Shown: positions 1-7,548 of the stretch, piece after piece
How positions within the stretch are numbered: the stretch's first letter is position 1
How the letters are laid out: the number at the start of each line of letters is the position of its first letter
Assembly: GCF_001043895.1 (NCBI RefSeq)
Contig: NZ_JTHF01000116.1
Span: forward strand, 1 to 41,932
DNA: 41,932 bases
Direction: 5' to 3'
Source of the DNA: Methylobacterium indicum
Lineage (GTDB): Bacteria > Pseudomonadota > Alphaproteobacteria > Rhizobiales > Beijerinckiaceae
The notes under the pieces: generated by a model
What the model saw: only the letters and a program-made list of their open reading frames with translations
What the model was told of the DNA's origin: nothing
Database searches by the model: none
Made by a program: the position numbers and the translations under genes

Positions 1-46
1 TCTGGGGGACTAGGGGTCGGAGGTTCGAATCCTCTCGCTCCGACCA
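1..46 (+). tRNA. tRNA-Pro (GGG), 3' half only, cut by window edge
   Basis: Reading backwards from the encoded CCA (44-46), the discriminator is A43 and the 3' acceptor strand is 36-42. The T arm has stem GGAGG, loop TTCGAAT and stem CCTCT at 19-35. The variable loop is 14-18 and the 3' anticodon stem is ACTAG at 9-13. This places T33 at base 3 and anticodon GGG at 4-6, followed by G37, which fits tRNA-Pro, as does A73. The 5' half lies outside the window. A tyrosine integrase gene begins 27 bases downstream, so this tRNA end is the likely bacterial attachment target. Confidence 0.85.
1..46. repeat. probable attL core (prophage left boundary)
   Basis: The tRNA 3' end lies directly beside an integrase gene that reads toward it, the usual arrangement of tRNA-targeting tyrosine-integrase prophages. 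The core is expected to be a 3' segment of the tRNA. Its second copy (attR) is not in this window, so the exact core length cannot be read here. Confidence 0.6.
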
Positions 47-58
47 TTATTTTACAAT

Positions 59-79
59 GACTTAGACCCTACCTAAGTC
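59..79. repeat. 7-bp perfect inverted repeat over the integrase stop codon
   Basis: GACTTAG (59-65) and CTAAGTC (73-79) are perfect inverted arms around a 7-base loop, and the right arm contains the integrase stop codon. There is no T-run after it on the minus strand, so it is a poor rho-independent terminator. It could be a weak terminator or an integrase or excisionase arm site next to attL. Confidence 0.45.
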
Positions 80-1146
80 GATGCCTTCGAGCCATTTTGC
101 AGGCCGTTTTGTTGGCCCTGGTTCCGACGGTGACCTTCCAGCTTTACGATAGCAGCTTCCGCAAGGCTGCGTGTTCGGGCCAGATAGCGCTCTAGGATCT
201 TCTGCGCGTGGGCCTGCGAGTGGCCCGTGATGGTCGCGATTTCAGGCACCGTGCAGCCGGCTTCCGCCAGCATCGTCACCGCCGTGCCGCGCAGGTCGTG
301 GAAGTGCAGGTCGACCGTGATGCCGGCCTTCCGGGTGGCTTCCGACCAGTGCTCGTGGAAATTCCGCTTCTTCCAGGGCGTCCCTCGATCCGTCACCAGG
401 ATGGTCGTAGCCCGGCGTGGCGCGGCGTCGAGAGCGGCGCGCAGCGCGCGTGTTGCCGGCACGTAGACGGCCCGCCGGCTCTTGCCTTGGCGGAGCGTGA
501 TGGCTTTGCCGTCGTAGGCGCTCCAGGGCAGCGCCAGCAGGTCGGCTTGCCGCTGGCCGGTATGCAGGGCGAGTATCAGGGCCAGGCGGAGCTCCGGCGC
601 GGCTGCATCCTCGAACGCGGTCACATGCTCCGGCAGCCAGATCATCTCCGCCCGCTCGGCGCGGTAGGCGCGCTCGAACGTCGAGACGGGGTTGTTCGTG
701 ATGTGGCCGCGGTCGACGCCCCAGGACAGGACCCGGGCCAACGCCGCCAGCTTCGCGTCCGCCGCGCGCGGGTGCGTCTCGGCGAGCTTGTCGTGCCAGC
801 GGAGGAAGATGGGCCGCGTGCGAGGCGCCTGCGCGTGCTCGAGCGGGGTAGCCCCCCACTTGTCCTCGACCGCCTTGAGGTTCAGCCGCGCGATCTCGCG
901 CGTGGAGTCTGCGAGGCGCGTGTACTGCTTCGAGTCCTGGTACTGCCGGATCAGCCATGACACCGTGCCAGCGCTCCGCTCCTGCGCTGCGCTGCGAGCG
1001 GCGGACTGGAACGAGGCCAGAAACTCAGGCGTACCGGGCGCTCCGGTGAGCCTCGTCCCCGTCGCTCGATGGTAATAGTAGGTCGCCTCGGTCCCGTCTG
1101 CGAGCTTGGCGCGGACGGTGTTGATGCCTTTGAGCCTAGTCCGCAT
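73..1146 (-). CDS. int: tyrosine-family site-specific integrase
   Basis: Catalyses prophage integration and excision by tyrosine recombination at the adjacent tRNA. The product is 357 aa from ATG 1146. I chose this start because it overlaps the end of the excisionase-like gene by 11 bases and removes a low-complexity N-terminus. Residues about 60-160 are the SAM-like core-binding domain. The catalytic set is visible: R199 (TGQRQAD), K222 (RQGKSRR), H283 and R286 in HFHDLRG, H309 (ITGHSQ) and the nucleophile Y321 (ERYLA). The family assignment is secure. The link to the tRNA-Pro target comes from position. Confidence 0.95.
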   Translation of the reverse strand: MRTRLKGINTVRAKLADGTEATYYYHRATGTRLTGAPGTPEFLASFQSAARSAAQERSAGTVSWLIRQYQDSKQYTRLADSTREIARLNLKAVEDKWGATPLEHAQAPRTRPIFLRWHDKLAETHPRAADAKLAALARVLSWGVDRGHITNNPVSTFERAYRAERAEMIWLPEHVTAFEDAAAPELRLALILALHTGQRQADLLALPWSAYDGKAITLRQGKSRRAVYVPATRALRAALDAAPRRATTILVTDRGTPWKKRNFHEHWSEATRKAGITVDLHFHDLRGTAVTMLAEAGCTVPEIATITGHSQAHAQKILERYLARTRSLAEAAIVKLEGHRRNQGQQNGLQNGSKAST

Positions 1147-1387
1147 GCTGGGCCGCCCACTCCTCCCACGATTGCCCAGCCGCGGACGCGGCGAGCAGGC
1201 CAGACCGCCGATCCAGCGCACGGTCGATCGCCTTTCGGTCCCACCGGCGCGTGCCAGCCATCGGGCCCGGCACGATGCCGCGCCTCACCCAGTCGTCGAA
1301 GGCGTCGAGCGACTCGCAGCCGCAGTACGCGGCGGCTTGGTCACGGTTCAGGCCTCGAGGCAGCATTCCGAGCGGCAGGGCGGTCAT
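1136..1387 (-). CDS. excisionase-like / AlpA-type winged-HTH DNA-binding protein
   Basis: An 83-aa protein with a short helix-turn-helix in residues about 13-52 (LNRDQAAAYCG, then WVRRGIVPGP, then RRWDRKAIDRAL). This layout matches phage excisionase and AlpA-type proteins, which bend DNA and steer the integrase toward excision. It is translationally coupled to int by an 11-base overlap. The role is inferred from fold-like pattern and position; a generic phage regulator is the alternative. Confidence 0.7.
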   Translation of the reverse strand: MTALPLGMLPRGLNRDQAAAYCGCESLDAFDDWVRRGIVPGPMAGTRRWDRKAIDRALDRRSGLLAASAAGQSWEEWAAQHAD

Positions 1388-1696
1388 CTACCCCTCCTCT
1401 TGTTCTGTGGCCGGGGCGGTGGGGCGGGGATCTCTACGAGGACCGCCCAAGCACTTATCTTCAGCCTCGGGCGTTCCGAGCATCCCGCAGATCGGGCAGG
1501 GTTCCGTTACGGGGATGTCCGATCGATTGTCGTCCATAGCGTCCCACGGACACACTACAGACGCTCGGCGGGCAGCTTCCCGGGCCTCGAATTCCTCGAC
1601 CCGAGTACGCAACTGAGCGTTCAGGGCCTCAAGCTCGGCGACCCGGGCAGCAAAATAACCGGCGGTCTGCAAATTCCTGAGGTCGAGGTCAGACAT
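1388..1696 (-). CDS. small coiled-coil protein with a CPxC motif
   Basis: A 102-aa protein from ATG 1696, which is preceded by a GGGAGGTGAGG ribosome-binding site and overlaps the upstream regulator by 8 bases. Residues about 10-45 form a heptad-like helix (VAELEALNAQLRTRVEEFE). The C-terminal half contains CPICGM, half of a zinc knuckle, with no clear partner pair except C34 and C81. I do not recognise the family. It sits between int/xis and an Xre regulator. Confidence 0.6.
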   Translation of the reverse strand: MSDLDLRNLQTAGYFAARVAELEALNAQLRTRVEEFEAREAARRASVVCPWDAMDDNRSDIPVTEPCPICGMLGTPEAEDKCLGGPRRDPRPTAPATEQEEG

Positions 1697-2015
1697 CCTC
1701 ACCTCCCTGGACCGGTTGTGCGGGGCGAGCCCGGAGCAGCGCATCCACCTCGCAGGCGATCCGCATGCCTTCCGGGTGAAGGCATGGCTGTGCTGTCGTC
1801 AGCCCTGCGAGATTGTCGAGCGAGACGCCGAGAGCAGTCGCGATGGCGACCGCCGTGGCGATTGTCGGGTTGCGCGATCCGCCGCGCTCCAGGTCCCAGA
1901 CGTGGGATTTGGTGAGCCCTGCGCGCTCAGCGAGCCCGTGCAGCGACAGACCCCGCTCTTCGCGCAACTCGCGCATCCGGCGGGCGATAGTCGCCGCGAT
2001 CGTCTCAGCGTCCAT
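1689..2015 (-). CDS. Xre/Cro-type HTH transcriptional regulator
   Basis: A 108-aa protein. An Xre helix-turn-helix fills residues about 5-65: RRMRELREERGLSLHGLA, then LTKSHVWDLERG, then TAVAIATALGVSLDNLAGL. ATG 2015 gives the best spacing to the GGGAGG ribosome-binding site; ATG 2018 and GTG 2021 are also in frame. The C-terminal 40 residues show no recognised domain. It probably controls part of the leftward operon, separately from the CI-like repressor at 14566-15333. Confidence 0.8.
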   Translation of the reverse strand: MDAETIAATIARRMRELREERGLSLHGLAERAGLTKSHVWDLERGGSRNPTIATAVAIATALGVSLDNLAGLTTAQPCLHPEGMRIACEVDALLRARPAQPVQGGEDV

Positions 2016-2313
2016 CATCACCTCCCTGGACCGGGATACCGGCGGCGCGGGCGCGGTTGATGATGCCCACGGCGTCGTGGTTCACATCGCGCCCATCCGG
2101 GACGGCCTTGATCAGTTCGACGCGGGCGACGGCGTAGCTGTCGCCTTTGCCAAGACCGAGCGCCTGGAACAGGTACAGCGCGCGGTGCGCCCCCTGTTCG
2201 GTGCTGTGCGCCCCATCGACCAGCGTCGCATTACCGTGCTGGTCCAGCTGCGCTAGCCAGTACTGCACCTGCATGTCTTCTGGGATCTCGGCTGCCTTAG
2301 CGTGGCTGCTCAT
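2005..2313 (-). CDS. hypothetical phage protein (102 aa)
   Basis: Starts at ATG 2313, which overlaps the stop of the small ORF upstream as ATGA, and ends 11 bases inside the Xre gene. It is soluble and mixed alpha/beta by eye, with a C-terminal VGIINRARAAGIPVQGGDD segment. No family is recognised. Coding status rests on coupling at both ends and plausible codon use. Confidence 0.6.
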   Translation of the reverse strand: MSSHAKAAEIPEDMQVQYWLAQLDQHGNATLVDGAHSTEQGAHRALYLFQALGLGKGDSYAVARVELIKAVPDGRDVNHDAVGIINRARAAGIPVQGGDDGR

Positions 2314-2480
2314 GCTGCTGGTCCTCTGCCGCTTGATTTCGGACGCTTGACCCCAGCCGCGTCGTAGAGCGCCTGGATCCTGATCTCGGATGCTGCCGCC
2401 TCGACCCCGCGACCGGCCCGGATGTGCTCGGATCGCCATTGCTCGGCCTGGGCGATGAGGTGGGCGATGTGAGGGGTCAC
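2310..2480 (-). CDS. small hypothetical protein (56 aa), GTG start
   Basis: The frame runs from GTG 2480 to TGA 2310. The start overlaps the upstream stop as GTGA, and the stop overlaps the downstream start as ATGA, so it fills exactly the gap left in the operon. The translation begins VTPHIAHLIAQAEQW and is mostly helical and charged (EAAASEIRIQALYDAAG). A GGGGCGG-like ribosome-binding site precedes the start. No function can be assigned. Confidence 0.6.
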   Translation of the reverse strand: MTPHIAHLIAQAEQWRSEHIRAGRGVEAAASEIRIQALYDAAGVKRPKSSGRGPAA

Positions 2481-3037
2481 GACCGCCCCTCCCTCTTCAG
2501 GGTCGGGGTGGGGGCTGCGTCCGCAAGGGCATCAGCCTCCATTTCGGCCGCGCGCTCGGGATCGATGAGCCGCCAGTCGGCGAGCGTCAGGCAGCACCCA
2601 CAGACCGGCTTGCCCTGGACGATCTCCCCGCCATCATCGCGAGACGTTTGCTCACCGCACCGCGCGCAGTTCGCGTCGAACCCGGCAGCCAGCCAGTCTC
2701 CGTCCGTGACGATGCATTTGGCGTCCCAGGCCGGAACGCGAGTAGCCTCATAGCCCCGGTTGGACGTGCAGAACTCGCACTCGCAATCCGGCTGATCGGT
2801 CAGGCCGTCGTCATCCCCTTCGCATTCATCGCACCGGAGCGCGATGGCGGCCTCTCGGGTCAGGGCCCGGATCACCTCATGGTCCGGCTCGCCGGGCGTG
2901 CCGACGATCCATGCCGGCAGCAGCGCCTTGGTGGGCGCTGCGACGACGGGCGCCGCTGGGATGACCGGCAGGAAGCGTGCGGCGATCGCGCCCAGCGCCG
3001 AACCGAGGACGCCACGTCGGGAAAGCTCACCGGCCAT
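2477..3037 (-). CDS. Cys-rich protein with a Tat-like N-terminal signal
   Basis: A 186-aa protein. Residues 5-35 read as a twin-arginine-style signal: SRRGVLGSALGAIAARFLP followed by an Ala/Pro/Val stretch. The rest carries clustered cysteines (RCDECEG, DCECEFC, NCARCGEQ, PVCGCC) typical of zinc-binding knuckles. Export of a zinc-knuckle protein from a temperate-phage early operon would be unusual. The N-terminus may simply be a hydrophobic helix. No family is recognised. Confidence 0.65.
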   Translation of the reverse strand: MAGELSRRGVLGSALGAIAARFLPVIPAAPVVAAPTKALLPAWIVGTPGEPDHEVIRALTREAAIALRCDECEGDDDGLTDQPDCECEFCTSNRGYEATRVPAWDAKCIVTDGDWLAAGFDANCARCGEQTSRDDGGEIVQGKPVCGCCLTLADWRLIDPERAAEMEADALADAAPTPTLKREGRS

Positions 3038-3368
3038 GCTCGACCTCCTGGGTGATGAGGGCGGAGGCCCGGTCTAGCCGCTCAATCTCGGCCAGGATCA
3101 GGGCGCCGGCCTTCACGAGATCCCGGCGGCGGTCGGTGGGCTTCCACCATTTTAGCGCCCACGGCCACCAACCAGGTCGTCCACCCGCCTGACGCAACTG
3201 CTCCGGGAACTGGCTGCCATAGGCATACGCCGCCGCAGCGAGGGCGATATATCCATCCGGCTGAGCATCATCGTGCTGGGGCGTCCACCATTCCTCGGAA
3301 ACCTGCCGGCGCCGCTCCGCCAGCACATCAGTCCAGGCAGCCGGCATCGTCTCGTCAGCTCTCGACAT
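3027..3368 (-). CDS. conserved phage protein with WW-rich and RRDLVKAG motifs
   Basis: A 113-aa protein with the pattern seen in many phage genomes. Key segments are AERRRQVSEEWWTPQHDD, an alanine-rich helix YIALAAAAYAYG, WWPWALKWWKP, and RRDLVKAGALILAEIERLDR. The family is common in phage early regions but, to my knowledge, has no established function. Its start shares a 19-base sequence with the start of the next gene upstream, and both gene ends encode ALITQE tails (see findings). Confidence 0.75.
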   Translation of the reverse strand: MSRADETMPAAWTDVLAERRRQVSEEWWTPQHDDAQPDGYIALAAAAYAYGSQFPEQLRQAGGRPGWWPWALKWWKPTDRRRDLVKAGALILAEIERLDRASALITQEVEHGR

Positions 3369-3525
3369 GAGGCGTCTCCTGGGTGATGAGGGCGGCGCGG
3401 TCCGCGGCGCGTTGCCGATCGGTCCGGATCCAAGACGGCAGAGGGCGCCACGGCCGAAGCCGCCATCCTCGCTCTGCGTCCCTCAGGCGCTCGCGGAACA
3501 CCCGCAGCTCGTCAGCTCTCGACAT
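3355..3525 (-). CDS. small hypothetical protein (56 aa)
   Basis: Starts at ATG 3525 (MSRADELRVFRERL) and ends 14 bases inside the next gene. It is strongly basic and Trp/Arg-rich in the middle (GWRLRPWRPLPSWIRTDRQ). Its first five residues copy those of the downstream gene, and its last residues (ALITQETPHVES) resemble the tails of both neighbours. It may be an eroded or partial duplicate of a longer gene. Confidence 0.55.
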   Translation of the reverse strand: MSRADELRVFRERLRDAERGWRLRPWRPLPSWIRTDRQRAADRAALITQETPHVES

Positions 3526-3805
3526 GGGGTGTCTCATGGGTGGGGGTGGCAGATTGAACGATCGCTGCGAGGCGGGCGGGATCGCGCCAGCGGGCGAGCT
3601 TGTCGTGCAGGGCGCGAGGATCGCCGGATAGCGCCTGCTCTGCCGCTCTGGCCCAGGTCTCCTGCGCCTGGGTGCCCTGGCGAGTACGGAGCGCCAGCAG
3701 GCTCTCAGCCTCCCCCCTCTTGCGCTCGCTTCCCGCGAGGGCGGTGCGGGCTTCGTCACGCTCCCGCGTCAGGCGGGCGATCGTCTGCTCGGCAGGCTCA
3801 GGCAT
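3512..3805 (-). CDS. coiled-coil hypothetical protein (97 aa)
   Basis: Residues 5-50 form a charged heptad-like helix (IARLTRERDEARTALAGSE), followed by a second helical region with QALSGDPRALHDKLARW. The C-terminus HETPHVES matches the tail of the next gene. It overlaps both neighbours. No enzymatic motif is visible. Confidence 0.6.
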   Translation of the reverse strand: MPEPAEQTIARLTRERDEARTALAGSERKRGEAESLLALRTRQGTQAQETWARAAEQALSGDPRALHDKLARWRDPARLAAIVQSATPTHETPHVES

Positions 3806-4100
3806 CGTTGGGGGTGTCCTTGGGCTGGAGGGAGGCGATCCAAGACTTGGCGAGGGTCATTCCGGCATCCGTGAAACCCCACGTCACGGTGTTCCCGAGC
3901 GTCTGGTCTTCACGGGGGATCGGCACTGTATAAAGGATGCCCCGGTCCACCAGAGGCTGCACTTCTCTGGCGTATGCCCATCCGTCGAGCGCATCGCTCG
4001 GCGCGTCTCTCAGGTATTCGTCAGATAGCTTGTAGGATACCCCCTTGATCACGGCCTCTCTAATGGTTCTGAGGTGGGCTTCTGCGCTGATGGTCGTCAT
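3798..4100 (-). CDS. hypothetical phage protein (100 aa)
   Basis: A soluble protein, MTTISAEAHLRTIREAV, with a helical N-terminal half and a C-terminal segment (VTWGFTDAGMTLAKSWIA) that resembles the end of a small winged-helix domain. No family was recognised. It lies in the coupled leftward operon, overlapping the genes on both sides. Confidence 0.6.
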   Translation of the reverse strand: MTTISAEAHLRTIREAVIKGVSYKLSDEYLRDAPSDALDGWAYAREVQPLVDRGILYTVPIPREDQTLGNTVTWGFTDAGMTLAKSWIASLQPKDTPNDA

Positions 4101-4387
4101 CGTCCCTCCTCCTCTTTCTGGAGAGCGGCGCGGCCGGTGGGGGCGACGGCGCGGATGGCCTCCAGAAAGCGCTGGACAGCCTCGCCCTCAGCAACAGTCG
4201 GGATGCGGTCCTCGACCCAGAATACTGCCACCCATCGCGCGCCGGTGCCGTCGATCTCGCTCAGCGACCATCCCGGGGGTAGCTTGCGCTTGTTGCGCGA
4301 TGTGCTGCCCCACCATCGGTCAAGGGGCTCGTCATCATGGATACCGAAGGCGACCTTCATGCCGGTCCAGGGGAGATTGATACCCAC
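4097..4387 (-). CDS. hypothetical phage protein (96 aa)
   Basis: Starts at ATG 4387 and overlaps the next gene as ATGA. It has several aromatic residues (DRWWGSTSRNKRKLPPGW and RWVAVFWVEDRIP) and a helical acidic C-terminus. No known domain is visible. Confidence 0.6.
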   Translation of the reverse strand: MGINLPWTGMKVAFGIHDDEPLDRWWGSTSRNKRKLPPGWSLSEIDGTGARWVAVFWVEDRIPTVAEGEAVQRFLEAIRAVAPTGRAALQKEEEGR

Positions 4388-4390
4388 GGC

Positions 4391-5092
4391 CTACCCCTCC
4401 CTCTGGGAAGGACGGGGAGCGGCTGCAATCATGGCACGGTAAATGCTGATGCGGTGATCTTCGCTTGACGTAGGCAGGTTATGATGCTGCTTGGCAGCGG
4501 TCGTCATCTCTGGTGTTGGCTCGCGAGGCACGAGAACCCAATCCTCGGTCTCCCCTACCCCGCTCTCCTGAGACGAGGGGGGTTGGACTGTGCTGGTGGG
4601 CGCCACGACGTTGGCAGTCGCGTAGCCGTCGAGCGCGTCCCGACGACGCTCCAGCAGGTGGACGCAGGCCGCGACCATCGCGTGGACAGTCATGTCCTCT
4701 TGGAAATCGGGGAGGATCCGGCTGCCGTCGTCGTCTCCCTGGCCCTGAAGCAGCATCTCGCGGATGGCCGGCAGGTCTTGCCAGTCGTCGCCGGCCCAGG
4801 CGCAGAGGATGTTGCCGATCACGGAGCGGACATCGCCCTCCACCGTTTCGGTTGCGGCGTCCCAGCTGACCTTCGACGGATCCACGCCCAGCACCGCACA
4901 GAGCCGCTGCAGGCCGTAGGTGATGCCCTCGTCCCAGGTGCGCCCGTCCTCCCCCCTCTCCTTGATCACCCCATCCGGGGTGGGGACTTCAGCCGTGATG
5001 CAGCCTGATCCGCCACAGCCCCCGCATTCCGGGTTCGGGCCAAGGCTGCCGACGCACCGGCACTGCACGTCGTCGCGAACGATCGTCGTCAT
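4391..5092 (-). CDS. hypothetical phage protein with N-terminal DnaJ-type Cys cluster
   Basis: A 233-aa protein from ATG 5092, preceded by CAGGAG at good spacing. Residues 9-31 hold a Cys cluster (CRCVGSL, then CGGCGGSGC) of the zinc-binding CxxC/CxGxG type. The C-terminus (VLVPREPTPEM, then SIYRAMIAAAP) is a common tail of phage early proteins that carry a VPxEPTxEM module. The middle is acidic and helical. No catalytic motif is seen. Confidence 0.65.
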   Translation of the reverse strand: MTTIVRDDVQCRCVGSLGPNPECGGCGGSGCITAEVPTPDGVIKERGEDGRTWDEGITYGLQRLCAVLGVDPSKVSWDAATETVEGDVRSVIGNILCAWAGDDWQDLPAIREMLLQGQGDDDGSRILPDFQEDMTVHAMVAACVHLLERRRDALDGYATANVVAPTSTVQPPSSQESGVGETEDWVLVPREPTPEMTTAAKQHHNLPTSSEDHRISIYRAMIAAAPRPSQREG

Positions 5093-5115
5093 GGCTCTAC
5101 TCCTGGGGATTGGGG

Positions 5116-5571
5116 TCAAAGCCAGACGCCGGCGGCGTCATCGACTTCGGAAGTGATGGGTGTCGTGAAATGCATTGCGACCCATGCGGGCAGACCGAGC
5201 GGGTACATCCGGCGTAAGTCACCAACGGTGAAGCCCACAACGCCAGCTGAAGGCTCAGCAGCCATATCCAGCCCTGCCCTGATGCAGCACGAGACCTGAT
5301 TGTGAAACTTATTGCCGCGAGGCTCTATTCTGCCGCTCGGGAATTCTCGCTCATGGTAGTGAGCGTTCAGAACGCCTTCTACTTTATCGCCTACGTAGGA
5401 GGGGCCGTTATCCCAATCGACAATATCGGGAACGCGATCTTCCAAGATCCAGAGGATGTAGCGGACCTCCTGAGCGATCTTCCCTCGGCGAGCCGGTGTG
5501 GCGTCGGGAAATCCGCGCAAGGCCATACGACGAGCAAAGTCGTACCAGCGGCGATACTGCCGAGGGGTCAT
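5116..5571 (-). CDS. hypothetical phage protein (151 aa)
   Basis: Begins MTPRQYRRWYDFARRMALRGF, a basic helical N-terminus, then a Trp/Asp-rich middle (VRYILWILEDRVPDIVDWDNG). Base composition is slightly less GC-rich than its neighbours. It overlaps no gene but sits 3 bases from the one upstream. No recognised domain. Confidence 0.6.
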   Translation of the reverse strand: MTPRQYRRWYDFARRMALRGFPDATPARRGKIAQEVRYILWILEDRVPDIVDWDNGPSYVGDKVEGVLNAHYHEREFPSGRIEPRGNKFHNQVSCCIRAGLDMAAEPSAGVVGFTVGDLRRMYPLGLPAWVAMHFTTPITSEVDDAAGVWL

Positions 5572-5574
5572 CTC

Positions 5575-6582
5575 TCACTCCTGGTCCTGGGGATTGGTGG
5601 CGTCGGCGGCGGAGAGGGCATGAACGAGTTCGGCGGCAAAGCCCTTGCTGATGCCGACGCTCTCCATCCCGCGCTCCGTCATGGCGTCGAGACGGCACTG
5701 CAGGCGGAACGCGAGCGCTTGGCGCTGAACGGCTCGCCCCTCGGCGATCTCTGCCGGCGATAGGCGCGACGCTTCATTGGTGATGGCGTCGGCGGAGGGC
5801 GGCGCAGGAGGAGTTCTCGGCTCCATCTGCTGGATCGCGGACGGCAGCGCGCCAGCGTGATCTGCTGCAGACCTCGGCCAAGCCACGACGTTGGCATAGC
5901 AAAGCACGCGCTCGTCATCAGTCAGCGGGCGGCCCTGTCGGTTCGCGATCTTCTGCTCAGCGCGATCGGCGACCCGGTTCATGGTCTGGGCCCACCGCAC
6001 GGCCGTCATCAGGTCCGGCGCCGCATAGACATCATCCGGGCCGAGGATGTGGACGCACCAGAGGTCCCCAGCCCCCTCACCCCGGCCAGCCGTGCTGATG
6101 TGGGAGAGGAGAGCGGTGCGGGCGGTGCGCAGAGCATCGCGCACGACCGTCATTTGCTCTTTTGTCGCGATGGACGACGAATGCCCCATCTCCCATGCAG
6201 CATTACTCAGCGCATCCACCAGCCTCTCCACCTCTCCCGGAGTGGAGGATGGGGGTTGGGGCGCCTCGGCGGGCTCGAACCGGCCGTCGTCCATCTCGGA
6301 CGCTCGCCGAACCCAGACCGGGGCACCGCCGACAGCGCGGTAGACGACCACCTCGGCGCCGTCGTGGATCAGCGCGTCGGTCTGCAACCGGCTGTGGTGC
6401 AGCACGTCGAAGCTGCCCCGCGGCGTCGGGCCGAACCGGGCAACGATCTGGCCGTCAGGGATCCGCCGGCAGACGATGATCGGTGCATCGTCGCTCAGCG
6501 GCACGTCGGAGTGGATCACGGCACCCCGGAACAGCACCTCGTACAGGCCGCCGGTCTTCTTGTGGCGAAGGATCTCGCCCAT
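5575..6582 (-). CDS. large hypothetical early protein with DUF1653-like N-terminus
   Basis: A 335-aa protein from ATG 6582, chosen because GGGGAGG lies 7 bases upstream; GTG 6588 is the alternative. Residues 1-50 (MGEILRHKKTGGLYEVLFRG, VPLSDDAPIIVCRR) resemble small beta-barrel DUF1653-type modules. A linker follows, then a helical region (EVERLVDALSNAAWEMG) and a Pro-rich stretch. It looks like a mosaic of short phage modules. No enzymatic function can be claimed. Confidence 0.6.
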   Translation of the reverse strand: MGEILRHKKTGGLYEVLFRGAVIHSDVPLSDDAPIIVCRRIPDGQIVARFGPTPRGSFDVLHHSRLQTDALIHDGAEVVVYRAVGGAPVWVRRASEMDDGRFEPAEAPQPPSSTPGEVERLVDALSNAAWEMGHSSSIATKEQMTVVRDALRTARTALLSHISTAGRGEGAGDLWCVHILGPDDVYAAPDLMTAVRWAQTMNRVADRAEQKIANRQGRPLTDDERVLCYANVVAWPRSAADHAGALPSAIQQMEPRTPPAPPSADAITNEASRLSPAEIAEGRAVQRQALAFRLQCRLDAMTERGMESVGISKGFAAELVHALSAADATNPQDQE

Positions 6583-6584
6583 GA

Positions 6585-7355
6585 TCACGCCTCCCCGCTC
6601 TTGAGGTTTTCTAGGATGGCGTCGAGATCCTTCTCGCGCTCGTTGGCATAGAGGGTCTTGGCGTTGCCTTCGCCATCTCCGAGAGCTTGAAGAGCGCGAA
6701 CCGCCGCTGCGTAGCCATTGTCCCAGGAAAGCTCAGCTATCCGCCGCAGATCCACCTCAGGCATCACCGGACCTGACGAGACTGCCTGCCCGGCTACAGC
6801 CCCGAGTGAGGCGTAGACGTTGCGGCGGGCCTGGAGGGCGGACTTGACCTCATCGTGGTTGTCATGCTGCCGAGCCCGCAGTTCCCATACGAACAAAGGG
6901 TCTTCGTGGTTCGATTGCACCACATCCTCGACAGCATCCGCCAGCATCTCCTCCTCACTCGGCATGACCGGAGCGAGCACCACATGACCGCGGGAGAGAG
7001 CGAGGCGGAGGGCGTTGAGAGGGCCAGTGATCGCTGAACTGTTGTCCAATTCGCCGGATCGACGTTCTTCAGCGAGCCCCTTGTAGCCCAAGGACTCCGC
7101 TTCCATGGCGCCTGCCTCCCTCGCCACCTCCACCATCCAGGCCGGATCTACAGGCTGGGGATCGGGGATGGTCGTGTCAGCGATGATGCCGGCGACCTTC
7201 CGGGCCATGGCCTCGGTCTTCTGATTGCCCCCGGCCTGATCGCCGCCGCGGTGCCGCATCTCGTAGGAGAAGCCCCCCGACGGGTTCTCCCACACCCAGA
7301 CCTGCCACCCGTTCGGCAGCACTTCGCCTTGCCCGTTCTTGAGATTGTGGCTCAT
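6585..7355 (-). CDS. hypothetical early protein (256 aa)
   Basis: The N-terminal 60 residues (PNGWQVWVWENPSGGFSYEM) look like a small beta module. The rest is helical with acidic patches (PSEEEMLADAVEDVVQ). It ends as GTGA on the next gene and starts 2 bases after the previous one. No family recognised. Confidence 0.6.
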   Translation of the reverse strand: MSHNLKNGQGEVLPNGWQVWVWENPSGGFSYEMRHRGGDQAGGNQKTEAMARKVAGIIADTTIPDPQPVDPAWMVEVAREAGAMEAESLGYKGLAEERRSGELDNSSAITGPLNALRLALSRGHVVLAPVMPSEEEMLADAVEDVVQSNHEDPLFVWELRARQHDNHDEVKSALQARRNVYASLGAVAGQAVSSGPVMPEVDLRRIAELSWDNGYAAAVRALQALGDGEGNAKTLYANEREKDLDAILENLKSGEA

Positions 7356-7357
7356 GG

Positions 7358-7543
7358 CTACCTCTGATCAGGGGTGGCGGGGGTCTGCCGCTTCCCGTCC
7401 TTGATGAGGAATCCGCCCTGGAAGGCGTAGGAGACGCCTCCGACCGGCGGTAAGGGTATGATGACCTCTTCGGGGCGGATGCCGCTGGTGGGCCAGCCAC
7501 GGGGCTTGGTGGGGCATTCCTGCTGGGTGGTGGGTTGGGTCAT
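7358..7543 (-). CDS. small hypothetical protein (61 aa)
   Basis: ATG 7543 to stop 7358. The translation (MTQPTTQQECPTKPRGWPTS and then LPPVGGVSYAFQGGFLIKDG) is proline- and glycine-rich, with a short hydrophobic stretch. It lies between genes 2 and 5 bases away on each side. Function unknown. Confidence 0.5.
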   Translation of the reverse strand: MTQPTTQQECPTKPRGWPTSGIRPEEVIIPLPPVGGVSYAFQGGFLIKDGKRQTPATPDQR

Positions 7544-7548
7544 CGGGC

